Shown here: one piece after another, positions 1-6,443 of the stretch
How positions within the stretch are numbered: position 1 is the stretch's first letter
Layout: every line of letters starts with the position of its first letter
Source: Eubacterium limosum
Lineage (GTDB): Bacteria; Bacillota; Clostridia; Eubacteriales; Eubacteriaceae
Length of the DNA stretch: 17,461 nt
Assembly: GCA_959020865.1 (NCBI GenBank)
Contig: CAUEUD010000057.1
Coordinates: forward strand, 1-17,461
Direction of reading: 5' to 3'
Translations under genes and position numbers: made by a program
The notes under the pieces: generated by a model
Told to the model about the DNA's origin: nothing
The model's input: the letters and a program-made list of their open reading frames with translations, nothing else
Databases searched by the model: none

Positions 1-243
1 CTTACGTTCATTCGACTCTGTTTTTCGTTGAGGTGGTTTTGTCCCAGCCTCTTTCAGCGTGTCAAGAAAGTGGCAGAGACCGAGACTGTGCCTTTTATCT
101 AGATAAGAAAAAAGGTCCAGGCGTTGTGATAAACGGCCAGAAATCGTACCTCTTTACCGGAAAAGCCGGACATTGGCGAGATCAGGCATCTACTTTAGTG
201 AAGAAGCTATCTGTTTGAGGGTGGTGTCCGCAGGATGCTTTTT
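1..243. other. Left-edge non-coding stretch
   Basis: I see no gene here that I can support. A short frame is open on the plus strand (about 33-218), but it has no convincing ribosome binding site and no recognisable protein features. A weak imperfect hairpin (GGCA...TGCC, 72-92) is followed by TTTT, and a 12-bp perfect palindrome TTATCTAGATAA lies at 95-106. Neither is strong enough to call a terminator. No clear intrinsic terminator for the LysR gene, which reads leftward into this stretch, was found. Confidence 0.4.
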
Positions 244-1104
244 TCAGCAGGGATATTTTTTCAGACTCAAAGTCACAATCTCCGTAATCTCCTTCAGCAT
301 CGCTTCATCCGCGTTTTCTCCCCAGGTAAGCCCGAATTTCAGGGTGAAGGGACAGGTGATAAAATCCTCAGACAATGTACTAAAGGCATCCGTGATCAGG
401 GATTCTGGCAGAAGGGAGACAGCGACGCCGCTTTTCACACAGTCGGCAATATTATCCAGCACCGTGCTTGTAAAGACAATTTGAAAGTCGACATTTGTCT
501 TTTTCAGGCAGTACAGGGAGTGGTTGTTGACAATGCAGTTGTCTGAAAAAAGCGCGACCGGGAGGCGTGAATCCGGCTTGTGGATAAAATTTTTTGAACC
601 GACCCAGTACAGCGGCTCCTCCCAGAGAAAAATATCATCGGTATACTGCGGCTCCATGGCCACGATGGCAATATGGATTTTTCTCTCCTCAATCTGTCTC
701 CGAATTTCCCGGCTTCTGGAGCAGACCGTCGTGAAATGAAAATCAGGATAAATTTCCGTTAGCCTCGGATAAATCGAGGTCAGGAACAGCTGGGCGTAAT
801 CGGTGGGGACGCCAAAAGTCAGCGCGCCTTTCCAGTTGGAATTATTGATGATATTAAAAGCTGAATCGTTGAGCTCCAGAATTTTCTGGGCATACTGGTA
901 AAGGACTTCCCCGGTCCTTGTCAGGGATAAAGCCTCCTTATTCCGGATAAAGAGAGGCGCGCCGATCTGCGTCTCCAGATTTTTTATCTGAGTACTGACC
1001 GATGAAGGTGAGCGGTACACCATCTCTGCTGTGATGTTTAGTTTTCCGGTTTCCGCCGCGGTTACAAAGGTGTTGAGGTATTCTAAATTAAAACGTTCCT
1101 GCAT
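244..1104 (-). CDS. LysR-family transcriptional regulator
   Basis: A 286-aa DNA-binding regulator, normal length for the LysR family. Residues 1-65 form the winged helix-turn-helix: the FNLEYLNTFVTAAETGKL start, the SPSSVSTQIKNLE recognition helix and the PLFIRN wing. The rest is the periplasmic-binding-protein-like effector domain, with SNWKGALTFGVPTDYAQ opening its first half near residue 90. The start at 1104 is supported by an AGGAGAAAG ribosome binding site just upstream. The gene diverges from the oxidoreductase-racemase-MFS operon at 1350, the classic LysR arrangement, so it probably controls that operon in response to a substrate or intermediate. That target assignment is inference; the family assignment is secure. 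The effector is unknown. Confidence 0.93.
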   Translation of the reverse strand: MQERFNLEYLNTFVTAAETGKLNITAEMVYRSPSSVSTQIKNLETQIGAPLFIRNKEALSLTRTGEVLYQYAQKILELNDSAFNIINNSNWKGALTFGVPTDYAQLFLTSIYPRLTEIYPDFHFTTVCSRSREIRRQIEERKIHIAIVAMEPQYTDDIFLWEEPLYWVGSKNFIHKPDSRLPVALFSDNCIVNNHSLYCLKKTNVDFQIVFTSTVLDNIADCVKSGVAVSLLPESLITDAFSTLSEDFITCPFTLKFGLTWGENADEAMLKEITEIVTLSLKKYPC

Positions 1105-1140
1105 TGGCTTTCTCCTGTGTTTTCGGCTTGTGATGGCTTT

Positions 1141-1169
1141 ATTATAGTACAGAAGGACCCATCCATCAA
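1141..1169 (-). promoter_or_regulatory. Predicted sigma-A promoter of the LysR gene
   Basis: On the minus strand, TTGATG (1164-1169) and TATAAT (1141-1146) are separated by exactly 17 bases. The -10 box is a perfect match and the -35 box matches TTGACA at four of six positions. It lies about 37 bases upstream of the LysR start codon. The call rests on sequence only. Confidence 0.65.
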
Positions 1170-1186
1170 CGCTTTAATGGCAATGC

Positions 1187-1223
1187 TTCAATTTTTTCGA
1201 ATCCTGTATTCAATTTTAATTGA
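1187..1223. promoter_or_regulatory. Candidate LysR operator region
   Basis: Between the -35 boxes of the two divergent promoters lie two copies of TTCAATTTT (1187-1195 and 1209-1217), offset by 22 bases, about two helical turns. The second copy is part of a dyad, TCAATT-TT-AATTGA (1210-1223), which abuts the -35 box of the rightward promoter. A LysR tetramer typically occupies phased sites at such a position. The dyad is not the textbook T-N11-A box, so the assignment is tentative. Confidence 0.4.
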
Positions 1224-1252
1224 TTGTGTTTTGAAAAAGCGTATTTTATAAT
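1224..1252 (+). promoter_or_regulatory. Predicted promoter of the oxidoreductase-racemase-MFS operon
   Basis: TTGTGT (1224-1229) and a perfect TATAAT (1247-1252) are separated by 17 bases. The weak -35 box combined with a perfect -10 box is typical of an activator-dependent promoter, which fits the divergent LysR gene. The resulting leader would be about 90 bases. Confidence 0.6.
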
Positions 1253-1257
1253 GAGCT
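1243..1257 (+). repeat. 15-bp inverted repeat, left copy
   Basis: The 15-mer ATTTTATAATGAGCT contains the -10 box of the operon promoter. Its exact reverse complement occurs at 2461-2475, just before the racemase-family gene. The two copies bracket the oxidoreductase gene. They could be chance in AT-rich DNA or a shared protein-binding site. Confidence 0.5.
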
Positions 1258-1349
1258 CAATACAGGTGGTAATAAATATTCAAATTTTTTGCGCAAAAGA
1301 CTGAATTCATTAACCAGAATCCTGAAAGCTTAAAAATGAGGAGATTATT

Positions 1350-2447
1350 ATGAACGAAATTCCAAAGAAAATGTGCGGCGTGTATTTAACCGGAAACGGA
1401 GGGTTTGAAAAGCTGGAGTATCGCACAGATATTGATGTTCCCAAGCCAAAGGCCGGTGAGGTACTGGTTAAAATCGGGGCGGCAGCCGTTAACAATACGG
1501 ATGTCAACACCCGCATTGGCTGGTATTCAAAAAAGGTCAAAGAGGAAACAAACGCCGGCGGCGCCACCGGATTCAAGGAAGAGGTCAAGGACGATGGTTC
1601 ATGGCTTGGTCAGGCAATGGTATTCCCGAGAATTCAGGGGGCAGACGGCTGCGGCACCATTGTTGCCGTTGGAGAAGGCGTCAATGAAGATCGTGTTGGA
1701 GAGCGTGTTTTGATTCGGAGTGTTCAGGAGAGACCCTCCAGTGAAGATGGCGTGGAATGTATCACCTTTGGTTCGGAATGTGACGGGACCTTTGCAGAAT
1801 ACGCGGCAGCCCTCTCCGACGAGGCCTTTGTCATTCATTCAGAGTTATCCGACAAAGAGCTGGCAACCTTCCCCTGCTCCTACGCGACAGCGGAAAATCT
1901 TGTCTGCCGTGTGGGTGTCAAAAAAGATGATGTTGTTTTGGTAACCGGTGCGTCCGGCGGTGTGGGCTCTGCCCTTGTTCAGCTGGTGAAAATCCGCGGC
2001 GCAAAAGTGATTGCCGTCTGTGAACCAGACCAGGCTGAGAGGGTTAAAGGCTATGGCGCTGATGAAATTATTTTCAGGGGCGAAAGCTATATTGAAAAAA
2101 TCGGAAAGATGAAAGTGGATGTTGTGCTGGATATGGTTGCGGGAAACCAATGGCCAGAGCACCTTGAAATATTGAAAAAAGGCGGAAAATACGGGGTCTG
2201 CGGCGCCATCGGCGGCCCGCTGGTTGAGCTGGATGTCCGCACGCTTTATTTAAAAGATCTGAGCTTATTCGGAACGACCTACCAGTCAAAAGAATCGTTT
2301 TTAAATCTGATCAGCTATATCGAAGATGGAAAAATCAAGCCTGTTGTCGCGAAAGAATTTCCATTAAAGGAAATCGTCAAAGCCCAGGAGGCCTTTTTAT
2401 CCAAGACGCTGGTTGGAAAGATTGTTCTGGACGTCGCTTCAGAATAG
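1350..2447 (+). CDS. Zinc-independent MDR oxidoreductase, quinone-reductase-like
   Basis: A 365-aa medium-chain dehydrogenase/reductase. An N-terminal GroES-like catalytic domain is followed by a Rossmann domain with the nucleotide-binding motif GASGGVGSA at about 200-208. It has neither the GHE/CGSD catalytic zinc motif nor the CxxCxxC structural zinc lobe; GADGCGTIVAVG occupies the usual GHE position. It therefore belongs with the NAD(P)H quinone or enoyl reductase-like branch. It is about 40 residues longer than typical quinone reductases, with the extra sequence around residues 58-93. The start has GAGGAG (1338-1343) six bases upstream. It is the first gene of an operon with a racemase-family enzyme 44 bases downstream, so it probably reduces or oxidises an intermediate of the same pathway. 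The exact substrate cannot be read from sequence. Confidence 0.88.
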   Translation: MNEIPKKMCGVYLTGNGGFEKLEYRTDIDVPKPKAGEVLVKIGAAAVNNTDVNTRIGWYSKKVKEETNAGGATGFKEEVKDDGSWLGQAMVFPRIQGADGCGTIVAVGEGVNEDRVGERVLIRSVQERPSSEDGVECITFGSECDGTFAEYAAALSDEAFVIHSELSDKELATFPCSYATAENLVCRVGVKKDDVVLVTGASGGVGSALVQLVKIRGAKVIAVCEPDQAERVKGYGADEIIFRGESYIEKIGKMKVDVVLDMVAGNQWPEHLEILKKGGKYGVCGAIGGPLVELDVRTLYLKDLSLFGTTYQSKESFLNLISYIEDGKIKPVVAKEFPLKEIVKAQEAFLSKTLVGKIVLDVASE

Positions 2448-2460
2448 AAAAAACGTTAAA

Positions 2461-2475
2461 AGCTCATTATAAAAT
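2461..2475 (-). repeat. 15-bp inverted repeat, right copy
   Basis: AGCTCATTATAAAAT is the exact reverse complement of 1243-1257. It sits in the 44-bp gap between the oxidoreductase and racemase-family genes, just upstream of the AGGAG ribosome binding site at 2481-2485. In the minus orientation it carries a TATAAT, but no good -35 box lies at the right distance. Confidence 0.5.
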
Positions 2476-2491
2476 TGAGAAGGAGAAAATC

Positions 2492-3541
2492 ATGGGGTTT
2501 AAGAGAATGTTTAACGCTGTGGAGACACATTGCGGAGAACCGATGCGGGTTGTCACAAGCGGCATACCGACAATTCCAGGAAATTCAGTTTACGAACAGT
2601 CCAACTGGCTGAAAAATAATGATGATCAATTCCGTAAGCTGATGCTGAGAGAGCCGAGAGGATATCCCCCGCTCTGCTGCAATTTAATTGTGCCCGCGAA
2701 AGATCCAAGAGCAGCCGCGGGATATATTATCATGGAACAGACAGAATACCCCATGATGAGCGGCGGGAACACCATCTCCGTCGCAACCGCGCTTTTGGAA
2801 ACCGGGATGCTGCCAATGAAAGAACCCGTGACAGAATTTAATCTGGAGGCTCCGGCAGGCCTCATCGGTATAAAGGCGGACTGTAAAAACGGAAAGGTAA
2901 CGCAGGTGACTTTTTCAAACGTCCCCGCCTTTGTGGTTTATCTGGATAAAGAGATCGACGTGCCGCATTTGGGCAAGGTCAAGGTGGACGTCGCCTGGGG
3001 CGGCATGTTCTATGTTTTGATTGATGTCAGGCAGTTTGAAGGGCTGGAGCTTGTGCCCGAAAACGGAAAGGAAATCGCGAAGGTATCTGCTCTGTGCATG
3101 AAGGCAGCGCAGGAACAGCTGCCTGTCGAGCATCCGGATTATCCAGGCATCGGGATCACCATCTCCGAGCTGCATGGGCCAACGGATAACCCGGACGCAG
3201 ACTGGAAAAGCGTCAACACGGTTTTTACCGGTGACATTGATTTTGAACGGCCAGAGACCTGGACCGGCGCTCTGGACCGCTGCGCCTGCGGCACCGGCAC
3301 CTGTGCGCTGATGGCCGCAAAGCACGCGAAGGGAGAGCTGAAAACAGGTGAAGCCTTCAGGCGTGAGGGCCTGCTGGGGATTATATTTACCGGACACCCC
3401 GTGGAGGAGACCGAGATACACGGCCATAAGGCCATCGTCCCAACCATCGGCGGACAGGCCTGGATTTACGGCTACAGCCAGTATGTCCTCGACGAGACAG
3501 ATCCTTTTCCCGAAGGCTTTACAGTGGGAGATCTCTGGTGA
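2492..3541 (+). CDS. Proline racemase superfamily enzyme with Ser/Cys active site
   Basis: A 349-aa member of the proline racemase / hydroxyproline epimerase / trans-3-hydroxyproline dehydratase superfamily. Proline racemases use two cysteines, in an MCGH-type motif and a DRxxCGTGT-type motif. The second is intact here: DRCACGTGT, with Cys266 in the catalytic position. In the first, PMMSGGNT, Ser90 replaces the Cys and Gly92 replaces the usual His. A Ser/Cys pair differs from Cys/Cys racemases and epimerases and from the Cys/Thr pair of characterised 3-hydroxyproline dehydratases. The activity could therefore be epimerase, dehydratase or something new. AGGAG (2481-2485) supports the start. 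It lies between the oxidoreductase and the MFS transporter and probably acts on the imported compound. Family assignment is secure; substrate is not. Confidence 0.88.
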   Translation: MGFKRMFNAVETHCGEPMRVVTSGIPTIPGNSVYEQSNWLKNNDDQFRKLMLREPRGYPPLCCNLIVPAKDPRAAAGYIIMEQTEYPMMSGGNTISVATALLETGMLPMKEPVTEFNLEAPAGLIGIKADCKNGKVTQVTFSNVPAFVVYLDKEIDVPHLGKVKVDVAWGGMFYVLIDVRQFEGLELVPENGKEIAKVSALCMKAAQEQLPVEHPDYPGIGITISELHGPTDNPDADWKSVNTVFTGDIDFERPETWTGALDRCACGTGTCALMAAKHAKGELKTGEAFRREGLLGIIFTGHPVEETEIHGHKAIVPTIGGQAWIYGYSQYVLDETDPFPEGFTVGDLW

Positions 3542-3560
3542 TTGATTTGGGGAGGATATA

Positions 3561-4829
3561 ATGAAAAATTTAAGCTTTCAGAAATTTATGGTGTTTTTTA
3601 TACTGAGCTCGACCGTTGCGCTGGCCTACCAGATCCCTTATCTCCGGTATACCTTCTACGATCAGTTTGCAGCCGCCTATCAGCTGACCAACACACAGAT
3701 GGGGATTTTAGCGTCGGCGTTGAATCTGACCAATGTCCTCTGCTACCCCATCGGCGGTTTTATCGCGGACCGGTTTTCAACCAAAACACTGATCTGCACC
3801 ACTTTGGCTGCCTTTGTGGCAGTCACCCTGGTCTTTGCCTTTACAACGAACTTTGTGGTGTGCCTGATCATCCATGTTTTATATGGATTTTTTGGTATTG
3901 CTACCTTGTGGTCCGCTTACCTCAACGGTATCCGGAATCTGGCTGACAAGGACAATCAAAGCAAAATTTTTGGGAGCAGCGAGGCCACCCGCGGCATTGT
4001 CCAGACAATTATGGGGTTTGCGTTTCTGGGAATTCTGGGCGTGACCACCAGTGCCGCAGCAGGAATGAAAGCTGTTTTACTTCTGGGAAGCGGCGCGTGC
4101 GCGGTATTTTTTGTACTGGCCATTGTCTTTTTGCCAAAGACCGAGGTCCGGCACGATGACGGCGCAGCCGGAGAATCCGCAGAGAAATATTCTCTGATGG
4201 AAGTTTTAAAAAATCCCGGTGTCTGGGTCACAATATTCATCATCATGTTTGCCTACATTTCCTGGTCCATCGGCAACGGCTATCTGACCACCTACACGGT
4301 GCAGGTGCTCAACATTTCCCAGGGCACGGCCAGCGCCCTCGGCATTGTTAGGAGCTACATCATCGTGCTCTTGGCCGGATTTATCGGCGGATTTATTCTG
4401 GATAAATTCACTTACAAGGGCACTGGGTTTTTAGTCCTGTTTGTTGCCATTATCGCGGCGATTATCGGCGTGATGACCACCTCAGCCATTATCCCCCTCT
4501 GTATCTCGCTGACACTGGTCATCGCCTTTCTGGCCAATATCATGAAGTCAACCTACTGGTCTGTGATGGACCAGGCCGGCGTGCCTGTCGGCATGACCGC
4601 CATCGCCACAGGCATCATCTCTTTTATCGCCTTTATTCCAGATTTTCTGGTGACGCCGGTCTGCGGAAAATGGCTGGATGACACCGCGGCAGCGGGAAAT
4701 GTGGCGGCTGGCTTTGACAAAATCTTTATTTTATTGATAGCGTCGTCAGTGCTTGGAATTATCTCAGCCATCCTGCTGACGAGGAGGACTAAAAAGATAA
4801 AGGCAATGGAATTTAATGAGGGCCTTTAG
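3561..4829 (+). CDS. MFS transporter
   Basis: A 422-aa integral membrane protein with about 12 predicted helices and a hydrophilic central loop around residues 195-215 (EVRHDDGAAGESAEKY), the usual two-times-six layout of major facilitator transporters. The loop-2/3 signature GGFIADRFSTKT near residues 73-84 matches motif A (GxxxDRxGxK). GGGGAGG (3549-3555) stands five bases before the start. The gene begins only 19 bases after the racemase-family stop codon, so the two are almost certainly cotranscribed. It probably imports the substrate of the operon, perhaps an amino or imino acid; this is inferred from context. It is followed by a strong terminator at 4870-4902. Confidence 0.92.
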   Translation: MKNLSFQKFMVFFILSSTVALAYQIPYLRYTFYDQFAAAYQLTNTQMGILASALNLTNVLCYPIGGFIADRFSTKTLICTTLAAFVAVTLVFAFTTNFVVCLIIHVLYGFFGIATLWSAYLNGIRNLADKDNQSKIFGSSEATRGIVQTIMGFAFLGILGVTTSAAAGMKAVLLLGSGACAVFFVLAIVFLPKTEVRHDDGAAGESAEKYSLMEVLKNPGVWVTIFIIMFAYISWSIGNGYLTTYTVQVLNISQGTASALGIVRSYIIVLLAGFIGGFILDKFTYKGTGFLVLFVAIIAAIIGVMTTSAIIPLCISLTLVIAFLANIMKSTYWSVMDQAGVPVGMTAIATGIISFIAFIPDFLVTPVCGKWLDDTAAAGNVAAGFDKIFILLIASSVLGIISAILLTRRTKKIKAMEFNEGL

Positions 4830-4869
4830 GATCAGAGAAAAAATTTAATATTGAAAAAGCTGAGAAAAG

Positions 4870-4902
4870 AAAAAAGCCAACGGACTGAAGTTGGCTTTTT
4901 TT
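4870..4902. terminator. Bidirectional intrinsic terminator
   Basis: The stem GCCAAC (4876-4881) and GTTGGC (4890-4895) has an 8-base loop, flanked by A6 on the left and T7 on the right. It can therefore terminate both the MFS operon (plus) and the sigma-factor gene (minus, stop at 4953). Confidence 0.9.
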
Positions 4903-4952
4903 GCATAAAAAATTATCTGACCCGAGAAGACAGTGCAGTTGAGCTCTGCGGC

Positions 4953-6206
4953 CTACTCAGGATTGTCCTCAGTGGGCAAATCTTTATCAAAAGCTGGGTC
5001 GGGTTCAATAACCATGCTTCCGCTGTTCCCTGCTTTATCGCAGATATTGACTGTTAAAGGCGCGTTTGAGATTTCAAAGGTCACCTGGTTTTCTGCCTCG
5101 CTGATATTAACAGGAGGGACAGGCCCGTTATCCGAAGAGGCCGTTATGGCAGCGTAATCGACTCCGGAGAGATCATCCTTTAAAGTCAGAACAATGGTCC
5201 CCTCGATGCACTCATAGGAAACCAGTTCTGGTATTTGTGTGTCGGCGGGGGCACTTGCCGCTTCCGGACTTTCTTCAGCAAGGGTATAAGGTTCCGGTTC
5301 ATGGGCTTCTGCTGTATCATCTGCTGTTACAATGCTGTGGTGAATGGCCGATGGGGCAATCAGTACCGCTCCGGTCACCACTACCGTACAGGTTGCAGTG
5401 ACAAGGGTCGAGGAGCTTAAGGATGAGAAAAAAGCAGAAAGCCTGGAGTTGGCAGATATGGAGGATACCGCGTGTGCGGAGATGCCGACAGCGCTCCCCT
5501 GCCCTGCCAGCTCAGAACCATGTTCCATCAGCGCATAAAGGATACGGTCTGCCCTTGCCGTGTCCATAGCAAAGTCAGTAAATCCGTTCTGGACAAGGGA
5601 AGCCAGCGTTCCAGTGAGCAGGAAACCAGGCATCCACCTGGGATGAAGAATATTTTTCATGTGCTCCCTGGCCGTTTGGATTTTGCGTTTAACCGTACTT
5701 TTTGACAGCCCGGTGGCAAGGACGATTTCGTTTATTTTCAGCTCGTCCACAAAGCGCAGGATAAAAATGGTCCGCTCGTCCGGCGGCAGCGTCTGGAGCG
5801 CGGCGTTCAGCTCATCGCTGGCAGCTGTGAGAATGGCATGGGATTCTGGAGAAGCGTCTGGCCGTTCATCCTCGATAAAACACAGAAGCTCTTCATCCGC
5901 CCGGCACTCATTTGTGTTGACAGGTGCGGAGATTTTATCGATACAGAGATTATAGGTAATCTGTTTCAGATAAGCGTAGGGATAGCGGATATTGGCGATT
6001 TTCCCGGGGTTTTTATAAAGGCGCAGAAAGGTCTCCTGAACAACGTCCTCCGCCATGCAGGCGTCGCCGAGAAATTGACAGGCCTGAAGAAACTGAAAGT
6101 TGTAGGCAAGCCGGTATACCTCCTCAAAGGCAGATAAGTCTCCTTTTCCATAGGCCACAAGCAAGGATTCAATTTTTTTCTTAAGTTTTGGGCTCATTTT
6201 ATTCAT
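4953..6206 (-). CDS. Membrane-anchored sigma-70-family factor with extracellular Ig-like domain
   Basis: A 417-aa protein from the preferred ATG; the frame stays open to an ATG at 6233. Residues about 26-92 form sigma region 2 (AEDVVQETFLRLY, YPYAYLKQITYNLCIDKI). Residues about 133-186 form region 4 (LQTLPPDERTIFILRF, then the helix-turn-helix IVLATGLSKSTVKRKIQ). Ordinary ECF factors end near here. This one continues through an 80-aa Ser/Ala-rich linker, a single hydrophobic helix at about 267-287 (STLVTATCTVVVTGAVLIAP), an acidic Pro/Glu/Ala stalk, and a beta-rich domain with DDLSGVDY and NICDKAGN, Ig-like in style. Predicted topology is sigma domain inside and Ig-like domain outside. No separate anti-sigma gene adjoins it. 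It diverges from the giant surface protein gene, its most likely target. The 6233 ATG lies inside a predicted promoter, so 6206 is preferred; neither start has a ribosome binding site. Confidence 0.88.
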   Translation of the reverse strand: MNKMSPKLKKKIESLLVAYGKGDLSAFEEVYRLAYNFQFLQACQFLGDACMAEDVVQETFLRLYKNPGKIANIRYPYAYLKQITYNLCIDKISAPVNTNECRADEELLCFIEDERPDASPESHAILTAASDELNAALQTLPPDERTIFILRFVDELKINEIVLATGLSKSTVKRKIQTAREHMKNILHPRWMPGFLLTGTLASLVQNGFTDFAMDTARADRILYALMEHGSELAGQGSAVGISAHAVSSISANSRLSAFFSSLSSSTLVTATCTVVVTGAVLIAPSAIHHSIVTADDTAEAHEPEPYTLAEESPEAASAPADTQIPELVSYECIEGTIVLTLKDDLSGVDYAAITASSDNGPVPPVNISEAENQVTFEISNAPLTVNICDKAGNSGSMVIEPDPAFDKDLPTEDNPE

Positions 6207-6212
6207 GGTTAT

Positions 6213-6241
6213 AGGATAGGCTAATCCCAGCATTCTGTCAA
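6213..6241 (-). promoter_or_regulatory. Predicted promoter of the sigma-factor gene, implying a leaderless mRNA
   Basis: On the minus strand, a perfect TTGACA (6236-6241) and TATCCT (6213-6218) are separated by 17 bases. Seven bases beyond the -10 box is 6206, the A of the second in-frame ATG. Transcription would then begin at or next to the start codon. This matches the absence of a Shine-Dalgarno sequence before any candidate start. Confidence 0.55.
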
Positions 6242-6266
6242 GGATAGAAAATTTTTAAGCACAGGC

Positions 6267-6298
6267 ATAAAAAATGAACCCTTTTTCCAAAAAAGAGG
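6267..6298. other. Weak imperfect hairpin in the divergent intergenic region
   Basis: ACCCT...AGGGT with A- and T-rich inner arms can fold on either strand. On the minus strand it is followed by TCATTTTTT, resembling a weak terminator that could block antisense read-through from the giant gene into the sigma-factor gene. The support is slight. Confidence 0.25.
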
Positions 6299-6327
6299 GT
6301 CTAAAAAATCAGGGAACGCTTTATCAG

Positions 6328-6342
6328 GGATTCTTGGAATCC
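6328..6342. promoter_or_regulatory. Palindromic operator candidate
   Basis: GGATTC-TTG-GAATCC is a perfect inverted repeat with 6-bp arms and a 3-bp centre. It overlaps the -35 box (6334-6339) of the predicted promoter for the giant surface protein, so a protein bound here would directly affect initiation. The heptamer TCAGGGA also occurs twice nearby (6309-6315 and 6324-6330), 15 bases apart. The cognate regulator is unknown. Confidence 0.45.
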
Positions 6343-6362
6343 GGTAAAAAAAAGTTTAAAAT
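6334..6362 (+). promoter_or_regulatory. Predicted promoter of the giant surface-protein gene
   Basis: TTGGAA (6334-6339) and TAAAAT (6357-6362) are separated by 17 bases. The spacer holds an A8 tract. The leader to the preferred ATG at 6444 would be about 75 bases. The boxes suit a sigma-A-type factor; the neighbouring sigma factor may use a different, unrecognised element in the same gap. Confidence 0.45.
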
Positions 6363-6431
6363 GACAGAAGAACAAAACAGATATAAATAAGGAATATGAA
6401 GCTTCCCCTGAACAATAAAAAGGTAAGAAGT

Positions 6432-6437
6432 GAGGAG
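6432..6437 (+). promoter_or_regulatory. Ribosome binding site fixing the giant-protein start at 6444
   Basis: GAGGAG stands six bases before the ATG at 6444. The earlier in-frame ATG at 6396 has only a poor AAGGA placed too close to it. Starting at 6444 also yields a compact signal peptide, whereas the longer form adds 16 charged residues ahead of it. Confidence 0.8.
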
Positions 6438-6443
6438 AGTAAA

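Noticed and set aside
33..218. A 61-codon plus-strand frame at the left edge
   Set aside because: No ribosome binding site, no recognisable motif, and a hairpin-rich, probably intergenic, location.
2461..2471. An antisense promoter from the TATAAT in the right inverted-repeat copy
   Set aside because: The -35 position on the minus strand reads CATGAT, a poor match to TTGACA.
2915..3427. A 170-codon minus-strand frame opposite the racemase-family gene
   Set aside because: The sense-strand protein is clearly conserved across this region. The antisense frame has no family features or ribosome binding site.
6312..6318. GGGAACG as an ECF-type -35 element for the divergent sigma factor
   Set aside because: It resembles the GGAAC core, but no typical ECF -10 element (CGTC, CGTA or similar) lies 16-17 bases downstream; the sequence there is TTGGAA.
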